DNA from: Candidatus Peregrinibacteria bacterium
GTDB lineage: Bacteria; Patescibacteriota; Gracilibacteria; UBA1369
Assembly: GCA_003153355.1 (NCBI GenBank)
Contig: PLYH01000001.1
Coordinates: forward strand, 414,431 to 478,430
Length of the DNA stretch: 64,000 bases
Reading direction: 5' to 3'
The notes below the pieces were generated by a model. It saw only the letters and a list, made by a program, of their open reading frames with translations, made no database searches and was not told where the DNA came from. Shown piece by piece: positions 49,497 through 62,700 of this stretch (the stretch's first letter is position 1; each line of letters starts with the position of its first letter). A program made the translations under genes and the position numbers.

Positions 49497-50135
49497 CTAG
49501 GTGCCCAAAAACAGAATCGTTTTCAAAAAAGTGAACACCGTGCCAATGACATACTGCAAAATCGAGAAATTGAACGTTTGCGCCAACACAAATTCATCAA
49601 AAAGTAAAAAAATGACAAAATAAATCATCCCGTTTTGAAGATAATTGCGATAAAAATGCTGAAAACGCTTTGGAATGAAAATTCCAACGATTTTTGAACC
49701 GTCAAGCGGCGGAAACGGCAGCATGTTGAAGATAAACAGCACTAAAGCTGTATCCAAAAGCGTGGAGAGAAAATCAAAAAGCGGCTGAGGCATGACCAAA
49801 GCCAGATATTTTATCGGAAGAGTGAGCAAAAACGCCAGAATCAGGCTGGAAACAGGGCCGGCCAAAGCCGTTAAAGCCTCATCGCGCTTGGGATTTTTGA
49901 AATAATGCGGGTTGACCGGAACCGGTTTCCCCCAGCCAATATGGAGCAAAAAAAGCATAATCGTCCCCACCAAATCCAAATGCGCAACCGGGTTTAAAGT
50001 GAGTCTGCCTGCGATTTTTGCCGTAGGATCGCCCAGTTTTTGAGCCATCCAGGCATGGCTGAACTCGTGAATGGTGACCACGATCACCAAAGACAAAATA
50101 AAATAGATTAATGAAAGCAGATCTGAAGCGCTCAT
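49497..50135 (-). CDS. Site-2-protease-like M50 membrane metallopeptidase
   Basis: VVTIHEFSHAWMAQKLGD (HExxH), FNMLPFPPLDGSKIV. Confidence 0.93.
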   Translation of the reverse strand: MSASDLLSLIYFILSLVIVVTIHEFSHAWMAQKLGDPTAKIAGRLTLNPVAHLDLVGTIMLFLLHIGWGKPVPVNPHYFKNPKRDEALTALAGPVSSLILAFLLTLPIKYLALVMPQPLFDFLSTLLDTALVLFIFNMLPFPPLDGSKIVGIFIPKRFQHFYRNYLQNGMIYFVIFLLFDEFVLAQTFNFSILQYVIGTVFTFLKTILFLGT

Positions 50136-50196
50136 ATTTGCTTGAAAAAAGTCAAAACAATGGTAAACTGCAAAAGCTTTTTTATCAATCCAATAT

Positions 50197-50436
50197 ATGT
50201 CACAAGTTTGTCAGCTCAGCGGAAAACGCCCACAGGTCGGTAACAATGTGAGCCACTCCAACCGCCACACCCGCCGCCGCTTCAATCCGAATCTTACGAC
50301 CAAAAAATTCGTAAATCCAAAAACGGGCACCACCGTAAAAATCAAGATCAGCGTGCGCGCACAGAGAACATTGCTCAAGAATCCAGGCAAATACCGCGCC
50401 CAGATTGAAAAATTGATTGCCAAGAGAGCAAGATAA
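50197..50436 (+). CDS. rpmB: 50S ribosomal protein L28
   Basis: [33 protein letters not shown] is characteristic of bL28. Confidence 0.95.
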   Translation: MSQVCQLSGKRPQVGNNVSHSNRHTRRRFNPNLTTKKFVNPKTGTTVKIKISVRAQRTLLKNPGKYRAQIEKLIAKRAR

Positions 50437-50538
50437 TTTGCGGGGACCAAAGCCAACGAAGAGAAAAATGCTAAAAATGAAAACAAAATCCCGCGCCGTT
50501 GCGGGATTTTAAAAACTAGCCGGCTGTAGATAAAATCG

Positions 50539-50628
50539 GGAGAGATCGCATAGTGGCCTAGTGCGCACGCTTGGAAAGCGTGTAACGTCGCAAGACGTTC
50601 GAGGGTTCAAATCCCTCTCTCTCCGCCA
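50539..50628 (+). tRNA. tRNA-Ser (anticodon GGA), long variable arm, 3' CCA encoded
   Basis: GGAGAGA/TCTCTCC acceptor, CGCTTGGAAAGCG anticodon arm, variable-arm hairpin AACGTCGCAAGACGTT, T-arm GAGGGTTCAAATCCCTC. Confidence 0.95.
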
Positions 50629-50727
50629 TTTTTTGGCATACCCCAATTAAGCTGAACATGGACTTCCAATAAAATCAGAAAAGTGATATAATATATCAAT
50701 ATAAAAATAAAAAGAAAAAACACCCGC

Positions 50728-53700
50728 ATGAAAATCAAAAAACTGATGAAAAAGGCGGACGTCATTCTGATAATTACACTCCTGGTCAGCATCATCACGG
50801 GAACGGGTTTGCTGAGTACTGCCGATGCGCAATCTGCCGCGCCGACCATCACAAATGTCAGCCCAAATACGGGAGCAACCGGCGGAGGCACCAGCGTCAC
50901 CATCACCGGTACAAATTTTCTTCCATCAAGTTTCAATAAAACAATTACGATCAGCAACAGTCTTTCGACGCTGACGAATTATCAAACCAATTTTACGCTT
51001 GATACCGCTTCGCTTATTGCCGCAGGAAAAATGCGCAGTGATTGCGGAGATTTGCGAGTCAAAGATTCTGACGGAACGACCGACATCCCCTACTGGATTG
51101 ATTCCGGATGTAACACCGGCACCACCAAAGTCTGGACAAAAATCCCGTCCATTCCGAATGGCAGCAAAAACATTTACGTCACCTACGGAGACACTAGTTT
51201 AACGACGACAAGCAGTGTTGCAAATACTTTTGACGGACAAATTTCCGGACTGATTTCATCCTGGAATTTGGATGAAGCGAGCGGAACAAATGCCGCCGCC
51301 GATACTTCCGGCAATGGTTATGATGCAACGGCAAACAGTACAACGGACGTCGTCAGCGGACGAACCAATAACGCCAGAAGTTTTAACGGCACCAGCGATT
51401 ACGTCAGTTTGCCGGCAGCAACAAAAACCGGACTGACGACCTTCAGTTTGGATTTATGGATTAAAACCACCGAAACCGGATCAAGCGACACCTATTGGAA
51501 TAATCCGTCCATCATCGGCGACTCAACCAACGCAGCATCAAGCGGAGATTTTGGCATCATCACATACCACGGATATCTTGGTATGTGGACAGGATTGAAT
51601 TCCAGCGGCGATAATTCTTTTAATACCACTGGTAATCCCCCCAGTACCAGTGATTTCATAAGTGATAATAACTGGCATCACATTGTCGCAGTCGACGATG
51701 GATCAATTCCAGCGGTAAAATTATATCTTGATGGGGCTGTTATCAGCACAAGCAGCCTGCCAACGGGATTGGCTCAGGACAGTTATGGCTGGTTTTTAGG
51801 AGCCCAGCATTATTATACCGGCAGCCCGATAGCCGCTTTCTATCATCAGGGAATTATTGATGAAGTTCATTTGTACAGCACGGCTTTAACTTCTACGGAT
51901 GTAACAAATCTTTATAATAACTCAACGTACACATCAGCCGGCGACCCGGGGAAAGTTTTGATCAGAAAATATGCCTCAACCGAACCGTCAACTGCCGTTG
52001 GAAGCGAAAGCGGAGCGGCTCTTCAGGTAACTTTTGGCGGAGTGCAGGCTACCAATGTCACATACGTAAGTTCAACGCAAATCACGGCCACAACCGGAGC
52101 GCACGCCGCAGGAGGAACAGTCGACACAGCCGTCACCAATTATGACGGACAAAACGGAACATCATCGGGCTTGTTCACGTATGTTCCTCCAGCCATCACA
52201 AATATTAATCCCACGAGCGGCTTACCGTCAGGCGGAACATCGGTAACAATTACCGGCACGGGATTCAAAGGATCCTCATTCCAAAAACCGATAACGATCA
52301 CGAGTTCAACCGCACTGACCAACTACCAAACTTCGTTTACTTTGGATACGGCCTCATTGATTGCGGCCGGGAAAATGCGTTCAGATTGCGGAGATTTACG
52401 CGTAAAAAATTCTGACGGGACGACGGATATCCCGTACTGGATCGAATCTATCGCAGCGAACGCCTGCAACACCAGCACTACCAAAATCTGGACAAAAGTC
52501 CCGAGTATTCCGAACGGCAGTAAAACCATTTATGTCACTTACGGAGATACGAGTTTAACATCAACAGCAAGCGGAACGAATACTTTTGATTTCTTTGATG
52601 ACTTTAATTACACCACTTCATGGACAAGCGGCAGTCCAAACAGTCACGGTTGGACGCTTGAAACCGAAGGATGTACCAACGGTTGTTTCACTGCGGAAAC
52701 CCTCAATGGACAGCTTCATATTCTTTCCACAAACTCAAATACAACCTACTTAACGGCGGACAACACTTCCTTTACAAACTTTATCCTGGAATCCGATGTC
52801 ACTCCTCTCGACGCCGATAGCGTGAGGGATGAAAATTTCGTAACCCGCTATACCGGAAACGGCGACTTTTACTCCGAAGGATCATCGGGTTATGAAAATC
52901 CAAATGTAGCCGATGTATACAAAAGAGTTGGAGGAAATTTCACAGATTTGAGTGAAGCTGGCAATACTTTTACGCAAAACGTTCCAGCCACATGGAAAAC
53001 GATTAACAACGGAAGCACGCTCCAATTTTTCTATAACGGATCAGCCGCAAATAACGCGGACCCCAAAGTTTCGTGGAACGACGGCAGCCATTCCGGCTCG
53101 GGTAAAATCGGCGTGATGGTCGATGGAAATTATGGCAGTTCACCGGACGAAGCCGATTATGACAACATGCGCGTCCGCCAGTTCACCACAACCGAACCGA
53201 CAACATCTGTGGGAAGTGAAAGCGGAGCGGCTCTCCAGGTAACTATCGGAGGCGTACAGGCGACCAACGTGGTCTTTGTAAGCCCGACCCAAATCACCGC
53301 TACTACCGGAGCCCACACTGCTGGAACAGCAGTCAACGTGCTTGTTACAAACGCCGACGGCACAAGCGCAACACTCTCAAATGGATTTACGTATAGTAAT
53401 CCTCCAACAGTAACATCCATCAATCCGACGAACGGCACAATCAATACTACTGTGACCGTAACGATCGGCGGAACAAACTTCTACACCGGCACCGGCGGAC
53501 CGGCGGTAAAAATTTCCAAAACATCACAATCGGACATAACCTGTTCGAATGTACGGTCAGTAACATCGACATCGCTTATTTGCGACCTGAATCTTTCTAC
53601 GGCTGTTCTTGGCAACTGGGACCTTACCGTAACCAATCCGGATACTCAAACGGCCACGCTTGCCGGCAGCTTCAGCGTTACCAACCCTCTCACGATTTCC

Positions 53701-56700
53701 AGCATCAGTCCTACTTCAGGATCCATCAACGGAGGCACGACTGTAACCGTCACAGGCACGAATTTTGCACCGGGGGAATATCAGAAACCGATTACGATCA
53801 CGAACAGCGGAAGCACAGCAACCAACTACCAGATCGCCTTCACCCTCGATACCGCTTCGCTTATCGCGGCTGGAAAAATGAAAGGTCCTTCCACCGGCGA
53901 TCCATGCGGCGACATTCGCGTAAAAGACTCGGACAACAGTACGGACTTGAACTATTGGGTTGAAAACTGCAACAGCTCATCAACCAAAATCTGGACAAAA
54001 GTTCCAAGCATTCCAAACGGAAGCAAAACTATTAATGTTCACTACGGAAACCTGAGTCTTACATCGAACAGCAGCACGACCAATACGTTTATCCGTGAAA
54101 TCGATTCAGGATCAACCAAAGCAAGCTGGCCGATGGACGAAGCAAGCGGTACAACGGTAAACGACCAATCCGGAAACAACAACAACGGCACCATGAACGG
54201 AACAAACGCATCGACCAATGTCATTGCGGGTAAATTCAACAACGCCAGAAATTTCAACGGCTCGGACAATTATTTTGATGCCGGAAATCCTGCTTCATTG
54301 CAAATCTCAAGTGCACTGTCGCTCGAAGCATGGGTGAAATTTGCCAACACCAGCGCATGCTACCCAAGAATTATTTCCAAATTTACAAATTATCCGTGGA
54401 ACGGTTATGAATTACTTACGGACTGTACCGGAACGAACACGCCTTATCTTCAGTTAGGAAACAACGGCACATTAACGAATGTAAATTCAAATAGCGGCCT
54501 CTCGGCAAATGTATGGCACCACCTCGTAGCAACGTACGACGGATCAACTGAAAAAATTTATGTTGATGGAGTACTGACAGGAACGAACTCAAGCGCTGCA
54601 AATGCAATCTCGGTGAACGGGGCAAATTCGGTAAACGTCGAGGTTGGGCGCTTTGCGGGAGCAGCTCAGCAATATTTCCCGGGCAGCATAGACGAAGCAC
54701 GCATTTACAACCGCGCCCTCACGGCAGCGGAAGTTACAGACCTCTATAATAACTATGGCTACACAACACCGAACTATCAGGGAAAAGTTCTTGTGCGCAA
54801 ATTCCAGGGAACAGTTGGAAACACCCAGAATGAAGCTGTCAGTGCAAACGCCGGCTCGGAACAGGGCGTGGGAATAACCGTAAACGTAGGCGGCACTGCT
54901 GCCACCAACGTTGTTTGGCAAAACTCTACGACCATCACATTAACGGCACCCGCGCATGCCAGCGGCCTGGTCGGTTTATCCATGGTCAACGGCGACGGAC
55001 AAACTACAAATTTACCTCACAGCTATACTTACGTTGATGCCAGGGCAAAAATTATCTCGGTGAACGGAGGAAGTTCTCCGGTCATTCGTGAACCGTTCAG
55101 TGTGGTGGTGCAGGCTACAAACGCCAATAGCACTCCTTATACCGTCGCATCGGATACGAATATTACGCTTTCGGTGAACACCGGAACGGGATCACTTTCC
55201 GAAGGAACATACACCGGAACAATTTTATCCGGCCAAAATGCGGTCACGATTACGAACGTAAAATATAACAAAACGGAAAACGGCGTAGTCCTTACTGCAA
55301 CGGACACGACGGACACCAACGTCAATCCAAGTCACGTTATCCTGACGGCACAAAACAGTTCGGCCTTTAATGTAGGGACGGGAGCTGCAGCTTTTGATGC
55401 AAACACTACTTTTTCTTCGTCACCGGGCAGCGTCATAGCAGATAACATCGTAACATCATCGTTGACGGCAACCCTTCACGACGCATCAAATAATCCTGCG
55501 CATGACAAGGTTGTTAGCGTCACAAAATTGAGTGGTACGGGCACGCCGACCATCACTGCTATTCCTTGTAATGGCGACGGAGGACTTTACGCTGCCGGAA
55601 CAACCGACGCATCAGGCGTAGCATGTTTCACGGTCCGTTCATTAAACGCGGACACTTTTGTGTTCCAGGCAACGGACACCACCGACAGTTTGTCCGCATT
55701 CTCACAAACAGCGAGCGTGATATTCACACCTCCAACTGCAGCTGATTCAACACTCACTTCAGACCGCACACAGGGAGCATCCAATGGTTCAAGCACCATT
55801 CGTTTCACAGCAACGTTAAAAGACGCATCAAGCAATGTCTTTCCCGGAAGAACCGTAACGCTCCAGAGAACCGACAACAATGCAGGCAACCCGACCGTCA
55901 CAGCAATTGCTTGTAACAACGGCGACACTCCAGGAGTAACCAATTCAACCGGACAGGCTTGCTTCACCGTCACATCAACAACAGCTTCTTCATTCATCTA
56001 CAGAGCGCATGACAATCTGGAAAATTTCGTTTTTGGAACTCCGATCACGATTACGTATGGAGGAGGAGAAATCTGGGCAAACAACGGACAAATCGTAGCA
56101 GGAGCAAAAAATGATAATTCAACCTACTACAACACCTCCACAAATGAAGTTGTCCGTGATGCTGACGGGACATACATTACTATGTGGAAAGATGACCGCA
56201 ACGGTCAATATGGAAGCATTTTTGCACAAAAATTCAACAGTTCCGGAACGGCACAATGGTCTCCTGCAAATGGCGTGCTTGTCTATGACGGCAACGCCGA
56301 CAGCAATGCCGGAATCGATGGCCTCCGCCTGATCACCGATGACGCAAACGGAGCATTTATTACCTGGCTAAAAAACCCGGGGGCTTCCAGTGCAATCTTG
56401 GCTGGAAAACATGTGATGAGTGACGGCACACTTGCATGGGGCAGTCCTTACACCGCGATCGCAAATGCTCAGATGGTCATTGAAGGAAACGTAAACCAAT
56501 ACGACGTTATTAAAGACGGAACGGGCGGACTTTTCTTAACCTACCGCGATCTCAATCTTCCTGCACCGAATTTCACTGGAGACACCAACCATTACCGCCG
56601 CGTGGTCAACAGACTAAATTCCGACGGCACGGTAAACAGCGCAGACTCCATCGGCTGGCCGACGATTGTAACCGGAGGCATGGTTTGTGATAACGTCTGG

Positions 56701-59700
56701 GGAAATCTCGAACTCGCCAGACCTGGAGTCGTCCGCGTCGCCTTTGAAAGCGCCGATGGATCGGCATGTTCGGGCCAAAGTTTCAGAAGCGAAAAAATTC
56801 ATGTCGACACTCTGAACGGAGACTCAAGCGACACCCTTGCACAATTTATTGTCAGCACCTCAAACGCCCAATACAACCAAAATATTTATTATTATGCACA
56901 AAACGGATGTTCGCTCTCCTTCCCATATGATCAGAGCGATCCGGTTCTGGTCGACGACGGCCAGGGTGGTGTTTATGTCATATTTAAAGAAAGATGTTCT
57001 TCAAATGTACTGCTGCTGCCGATGTTCTTAAATCACATCCCGAACGCCAATAATCCAAGCGTACCATATTGGAGCACGAACTTTGGTACCTGCACAACGG
57101 ATTCCTGTGACATTGAAGATAACAACTATGTTGCAACGTCTGACAACAATCACGGCATTATTATCGGGTGGGCAGATTATCATATCGGCAGCGCGCTGCA
57201 AAGATTCAATGATTCTGGAACAGCGCCGAATGCAGTTTGGGACAGCGGCACTCCAAATCAGCCGGAACTCAAGGTTCCCGTTAATGCACTCGTTTCTACC
57301 GCCAGCGGCGGAGTCAACGCAATTTGGGGCGGAGTTCCAATAGGAAATTCCATAAACCATGCCCGGGCCTTTGCTGTTCAGGTAGCAAGCAACGGAACCA
57401 TCAGCAATTCCGGCGGATGGTCTGCAACAGGAACACGCATCAGTAATATTCCTGATTCATTATCTCCTCCGGCAAACGACCCGGCTCCATTTTATTATGC
57501 GGCGGCAGACGAACAAGTGGGATCTAACTTTACTTTTAAAAGCTACAGCGATGCGGTAAACGACGGCTCTGACGGTTTTGTCACGGTCTGGAATAATAGC
57601 AGCATTCCTTACTATGCTAAACCCGATACTGACAACTATATCCAGGGCATGAACACCAGCGCAATGAAAGAGTTCAACAGCGGAAACGAAGTTGAAATAT
57701 CACCGAACGTGGACAATGTTTCATTAACTGAAAAAACCCAGAACAATGAAAAAATCGTCAAAACAACCAACAATCAAACCGTGTTTGTATGGCAGGATGA
57801 TTTCCAGCCAACTCCTTTTTTCTCTTCTCAGGGAACATCGATCCGCGCAGAAAAAGTTGATGAAAACGGAAATTTACAATGGAACCCAAACTTCCCGGGA
57901 TTCGGCATTAATGTGAGTGAACCAGGCGGAATCAATGCGGCATCGCCTACCGTCACGGCAGACCAGACAAACGGCATCAAGAGCGGCAGCGTCATCGTGG
58001 GCTACGAACTCAACGGCAATGGACTCGAAGGCTCACATGACATCTGGGTCCAAAAAATAAAAAATGACGGTACGCCTGATACAAGCTGGGGCAACAGCGG
58101 AAACGGCAGACAAGTAGCAACTTACACAAACACTACGGTCTTGGGTTCACCGAATATTATTTCCGACAATAACGGCGGCGCTTATATCTCATGGCAGGCC
58201 AATGACGACATTTACATCCAACATATCATCGGCGATGCAAACTGTACGACCAACGGAAACTGCGGCAGCGGCGACACCAACTGGACCGGATTTATTCCTC
58301 GAGGAAGACAACTTACTGGAGCCTGCTGCGGTAACACTTATACCAATCCAAAATTACTGCTCAACAGTAACGGAGAACTGTTTATAGTTTATCAAAGAAT
58401 ATCAGCGTCTTTAGATCTTGTCGTTCTCGATAAAATAAATCCTGTAACCGGATCCAACATCATCGAACCGGAGATTACTGGCCCAGGTTCGGGACAGTTT
58501 GTAACGCTTGGAAATGCAGTCCTCGATTCCAACAACAATCTCTTTGTCGTTTATCAAATCGCGGCCTCATCGAGTGAAAACGATATCTACGCGCAAAAAT
58601 TCGACCACAATCTGAGTATGCTTTGGGGCGGTTCAGGATTAAAGGTTTCAAACGACAACAGCTCGGGCGCAACAAACTATCTCAATCCGGATGTAACTTC
58701 CGACAACAACGGCGGAGCAATATTGACCTATGAAAAATATTACGACCCGGCGAGCTCCTTCCATAACCATGGCGATATCGTAGTCAAACGCGTTTCAGGC
58801 ACGGGCGCTGCACTTTGGAACGAAACACTTCTGACAAACCCGGCGGATAACGTTTTAAAACTCAATCCAAAAATCGTCACGGATGGAAGCGACGGAGCAG
58901 TAATAACTTGGGAAAAATGGAATTCCGGCATAACGGCCTCGACCGTTTTCTCACAACACATCGTCAGCGGAATCAATCAGGAAGCACAATACGGATTTCA
59001 TTTGACCGCAAACACTCCGCGGAACACCGGACCGCAACTTATTGCAGACAACAGCGGAGGAGCGACCTTCAGCTGGGAACGTTCAGGAAGTCCTCCTGAT
59101 GTTTACGGACAATATTATGTTGAAAACAACCACTCCTACAATTCAACCTTTACGGCAAGTCCGACATCATTACCAGGTGACGGCACTACGCAAAGCTTTT
59201 TGACGGCGACACTGCTGGACGATTCCAACAACCCTATAAGCGGCAAAACCATGGTGGTAGGGACAATTCTTGGAGACTCAACGAAAACAACTTTCACGAA
59301 TGTCGACTGTACATCTCACAACGTTATTTCAGGAGCAAACGCAACGGACATAAACGGCCAGGCCTGCTTCGCCGTCACATCAACAGGCGCAGGATCTTAC
59401 AGTTTCGCGGCAACCGATATCGACGACGTTCGCATCACGATTGATCAAACCGCAGACGTCACATTCACGGCAGGGCCGGTATCCGGTTCAGGATCAACCT
59501 TTACCGCAAATCCGGCATCAGTGATCGCCGACGGCACCGCAACAAGCACACTCACAGCAACGATTAAAGATAATGCAGGGAATCCTATTTCAGGAAAAAT
59601 AGTCACCGCAACTTTAAATGCCGGTCCGGGAAATCCGACCATCGGCACCATACCTTGTAATTTCGGCGATACCGCGGGAGTAACCAACTTGGCTGGCCAG

Positions 59701-62700
59701 GCTTGCTTTACAGTCAAATCGACGACGTCGGGCATTGATACTTTCCTCGCAACCGATATCAGCGACGGCCTGGGCATAGCAGTGGCTCAAACCGCAGACG
59801 TCACATTTACCCCTGGATCTCCGGCAGCGGCACACTCCACTTTCGTTGCAAATCCCGGAACCGTAACGGCGGACGGAACATCCACCAGTACGCTGACTGC
59901 AACAGTCCGCGACATCAATGGCAACCTTGTTCCAAACGCAAACGTCTCTGTCAGTAAAACCAGCGTCAATTCCGGAACACCAACTTTCGATAACACATCA
60001 ACAACAACAAACAGTTCCGGAATCGCAACATTCCATGTCAGCAACACTACTCAGGGAACGGATACTTACGCCGCAAGTCTTGATGACGTCAGTTTAGCGT
60101 CCGGCTACAGCGAACAATCGACATCACATGTTGTACCTGGATCAGGCGGCGGAACATGGACACCGATTACACCTTCAAATAACGATGACGGAACAGCTCC
60201 GGTATCACTTCCGTTCAGCTTCACGTTCTTTGGTCAAACCTATAATACTGTTTATCCTTGCACCAACGGTTACATTCAATTGATAAATACCGGAGGCGGT
60301 TGTTCGTACCAAAATTCAAGCTTCGGATCAGGAGACGGTGTACCAAGAATCGCCGCCTACTTCCAGGATCTTTTCTTAAATACCAGCAGCGGAGGTGTTA
60401 TGGAATACCAGACCTCCTCAAACGAAATACGCTTTCATTGGAAAACCGCCAACTATCCAGGAAACGGTGCGCAAAACCATGAGTTCGAAATCGACCTCTT
60501 CAATGACAACACAATCCAAATCCACTACAACGACTCGAGCGGACAAACATCAAACGTTATCGGTATCGACAGCGGCACCGCAAGCAGTTCGTGTACTGTC
60601 ACTGCAAACTGCTTAAAATCAACATTCAGCGGAACCAGCGTAACAACGCAATCGACAGCGTTCGCGGTAACCACAGCTGGCCATCCGGACATCCCGGCGC
60701 CGAACCCAACCGTGACGTACACCGGTGCAGCAACAGTTTCAAGCATTAATCCGAATCACGGCACAACTTTGGGCGGAACATTCGTGACCATCACCGGAAC
60801 AAACTTTGCGTCCAGCAGCTACCAGCGACAAATCACCATAAATAATACGGGCAGTGCGTTGAGCAATTACCAGGAATCTTTCCAATTAGATACTGCAAGT
60901 TTAATCAGCGCGAACAAAATGCGCTCCGACTGCGGCGATATCCGCGTCAAAAATTCTGATGGCACAACTGATCTTCCGTACTGGTTTGATCCGATGGATT
61001 GTAATACCGCGACAACTACCGTATGGACAAAAATTCCTTCAATTCCAAACGGAAGCAAAACTATTTATGTTGATTACGGAGACACTTCATTAACGTCACA
61101 AAGTAACGGCACAAATGTTTTTGAATTCTTTGACGACTTCAACACCAATGACTTTGGTAACGTATGGCAGCGCTATGACTTTACCGACAATATTTTTGTT
61201 AACTTAGGAAGCCCGGGCCATGTCTACATCGATCCTGCAAACTCCCGCGCTGTACTTGACCAGGGAGACGAAATGCTCTCGAGCGGTTCACCAAACGGCT
61301 ACCAGATGCCGAGACCGAATATTTTCGAAACAAAAGCAGAAGCTACGGGTGCCGTAGATCAAATGATGAATACCACGTATTGGGCATCACCTCTGATAAA
61401 TTTCGCCTCAAAATATTGGAGTCTTATTGATGCCGGAATCGGATCAAAACTCAGAGTCTGCGATCCTATCGGCAATTGCCCGGAATTCGGACCAGATACA
61501 TCTTTCTCTCCTCAAGCCAATACCTGGTACATCAATAAATTAGCTCTTAGGCCAAACGGCACTACCACCGAAATTGATTCCACTGACGGCAATGCTCTAA
61601 GCACAACATCAACTTCTGACATAAGTTTAACCAACGGCTATATCGGTTTGGATGCTTACTTTGGCGGCAATACATCATATTTCTCTTATTATGACTGGGT
61701 TCGCGTCCGCAAATATGCCGCAACCGAACCGAATGTTTCTTTAGGATCTGAATTAGGATTCGGCGACGTAAAATTTGATGGAATACCTGCAACCAACGTT
61801 GAGGTCGTCAATTCAACAACCATCACTGCAAACACACCGGCACATGCGGCAGGAGTAGTGGATGTTTTAATAACAAATCCTGACGGTACAAACGAAACGC
61901 TTCCAGGCAGTTACACTTATATTAGTCTGCCGCCGGAATCTTGCGGATTTACCAAAATTGCGGGAGCAGGTTCGCATTCATTAGGACTGGAGACCGACGG
62001 AACGGTCTGGGCTTGGGGAGTTAATCAATACGGACAGCTCGGTAATGGAAACAATACCGACAGCAATGTACCTGTCCAAGTGAAAGATCCATCAGGAACA
62101 GGATTTTTAACTGGCATCACCGCTATCGCAGGCAATGGTGATTATTCAATGGCGCTCAAAAATGATGGAACGGTCTGGACTTGGGGACATAATGGTCAGG
62201 GACAACTCGGCAATGGAAACAATACCGACAGCAACGTACCGGTCCAGGTATTAGGACCGGGGGGAACAGGATTTTTAACAGGCATTACCGCTATCGCAGG
62301 CGGATTTAATTCTTCAATGGCGCTCAAGAACGATGGAACGGTCTGGACCTGGGGGTATAATAATTGGGGACAGCTCGGCACTGGAAACAATACCGACAGC
62401 AATGTACCTGTACAGGTGAAAGATTCATCAGGATCAGGTTATTTAACAGGTATTACCGCTATCGCAGGCGGAGCTGATCATTCAATGGCGCTCGACAGTA
62501 GTGGAAACGTTTGGACTTGGGGGCATAATAATAATGGGGAACTCGGCAATGGAACCTATAACGGCCCCGGTGGAATTACCTATATCGGATATACTCTCCC
62601 TGTCCAGGTAGTAGGACCGGGCGGATCAGGTAATTTAACCGGCATCACCGCGATCGCAGCCGGAAGTTCTTATTCCACGGCGCTCAAGAACGACGGAACG

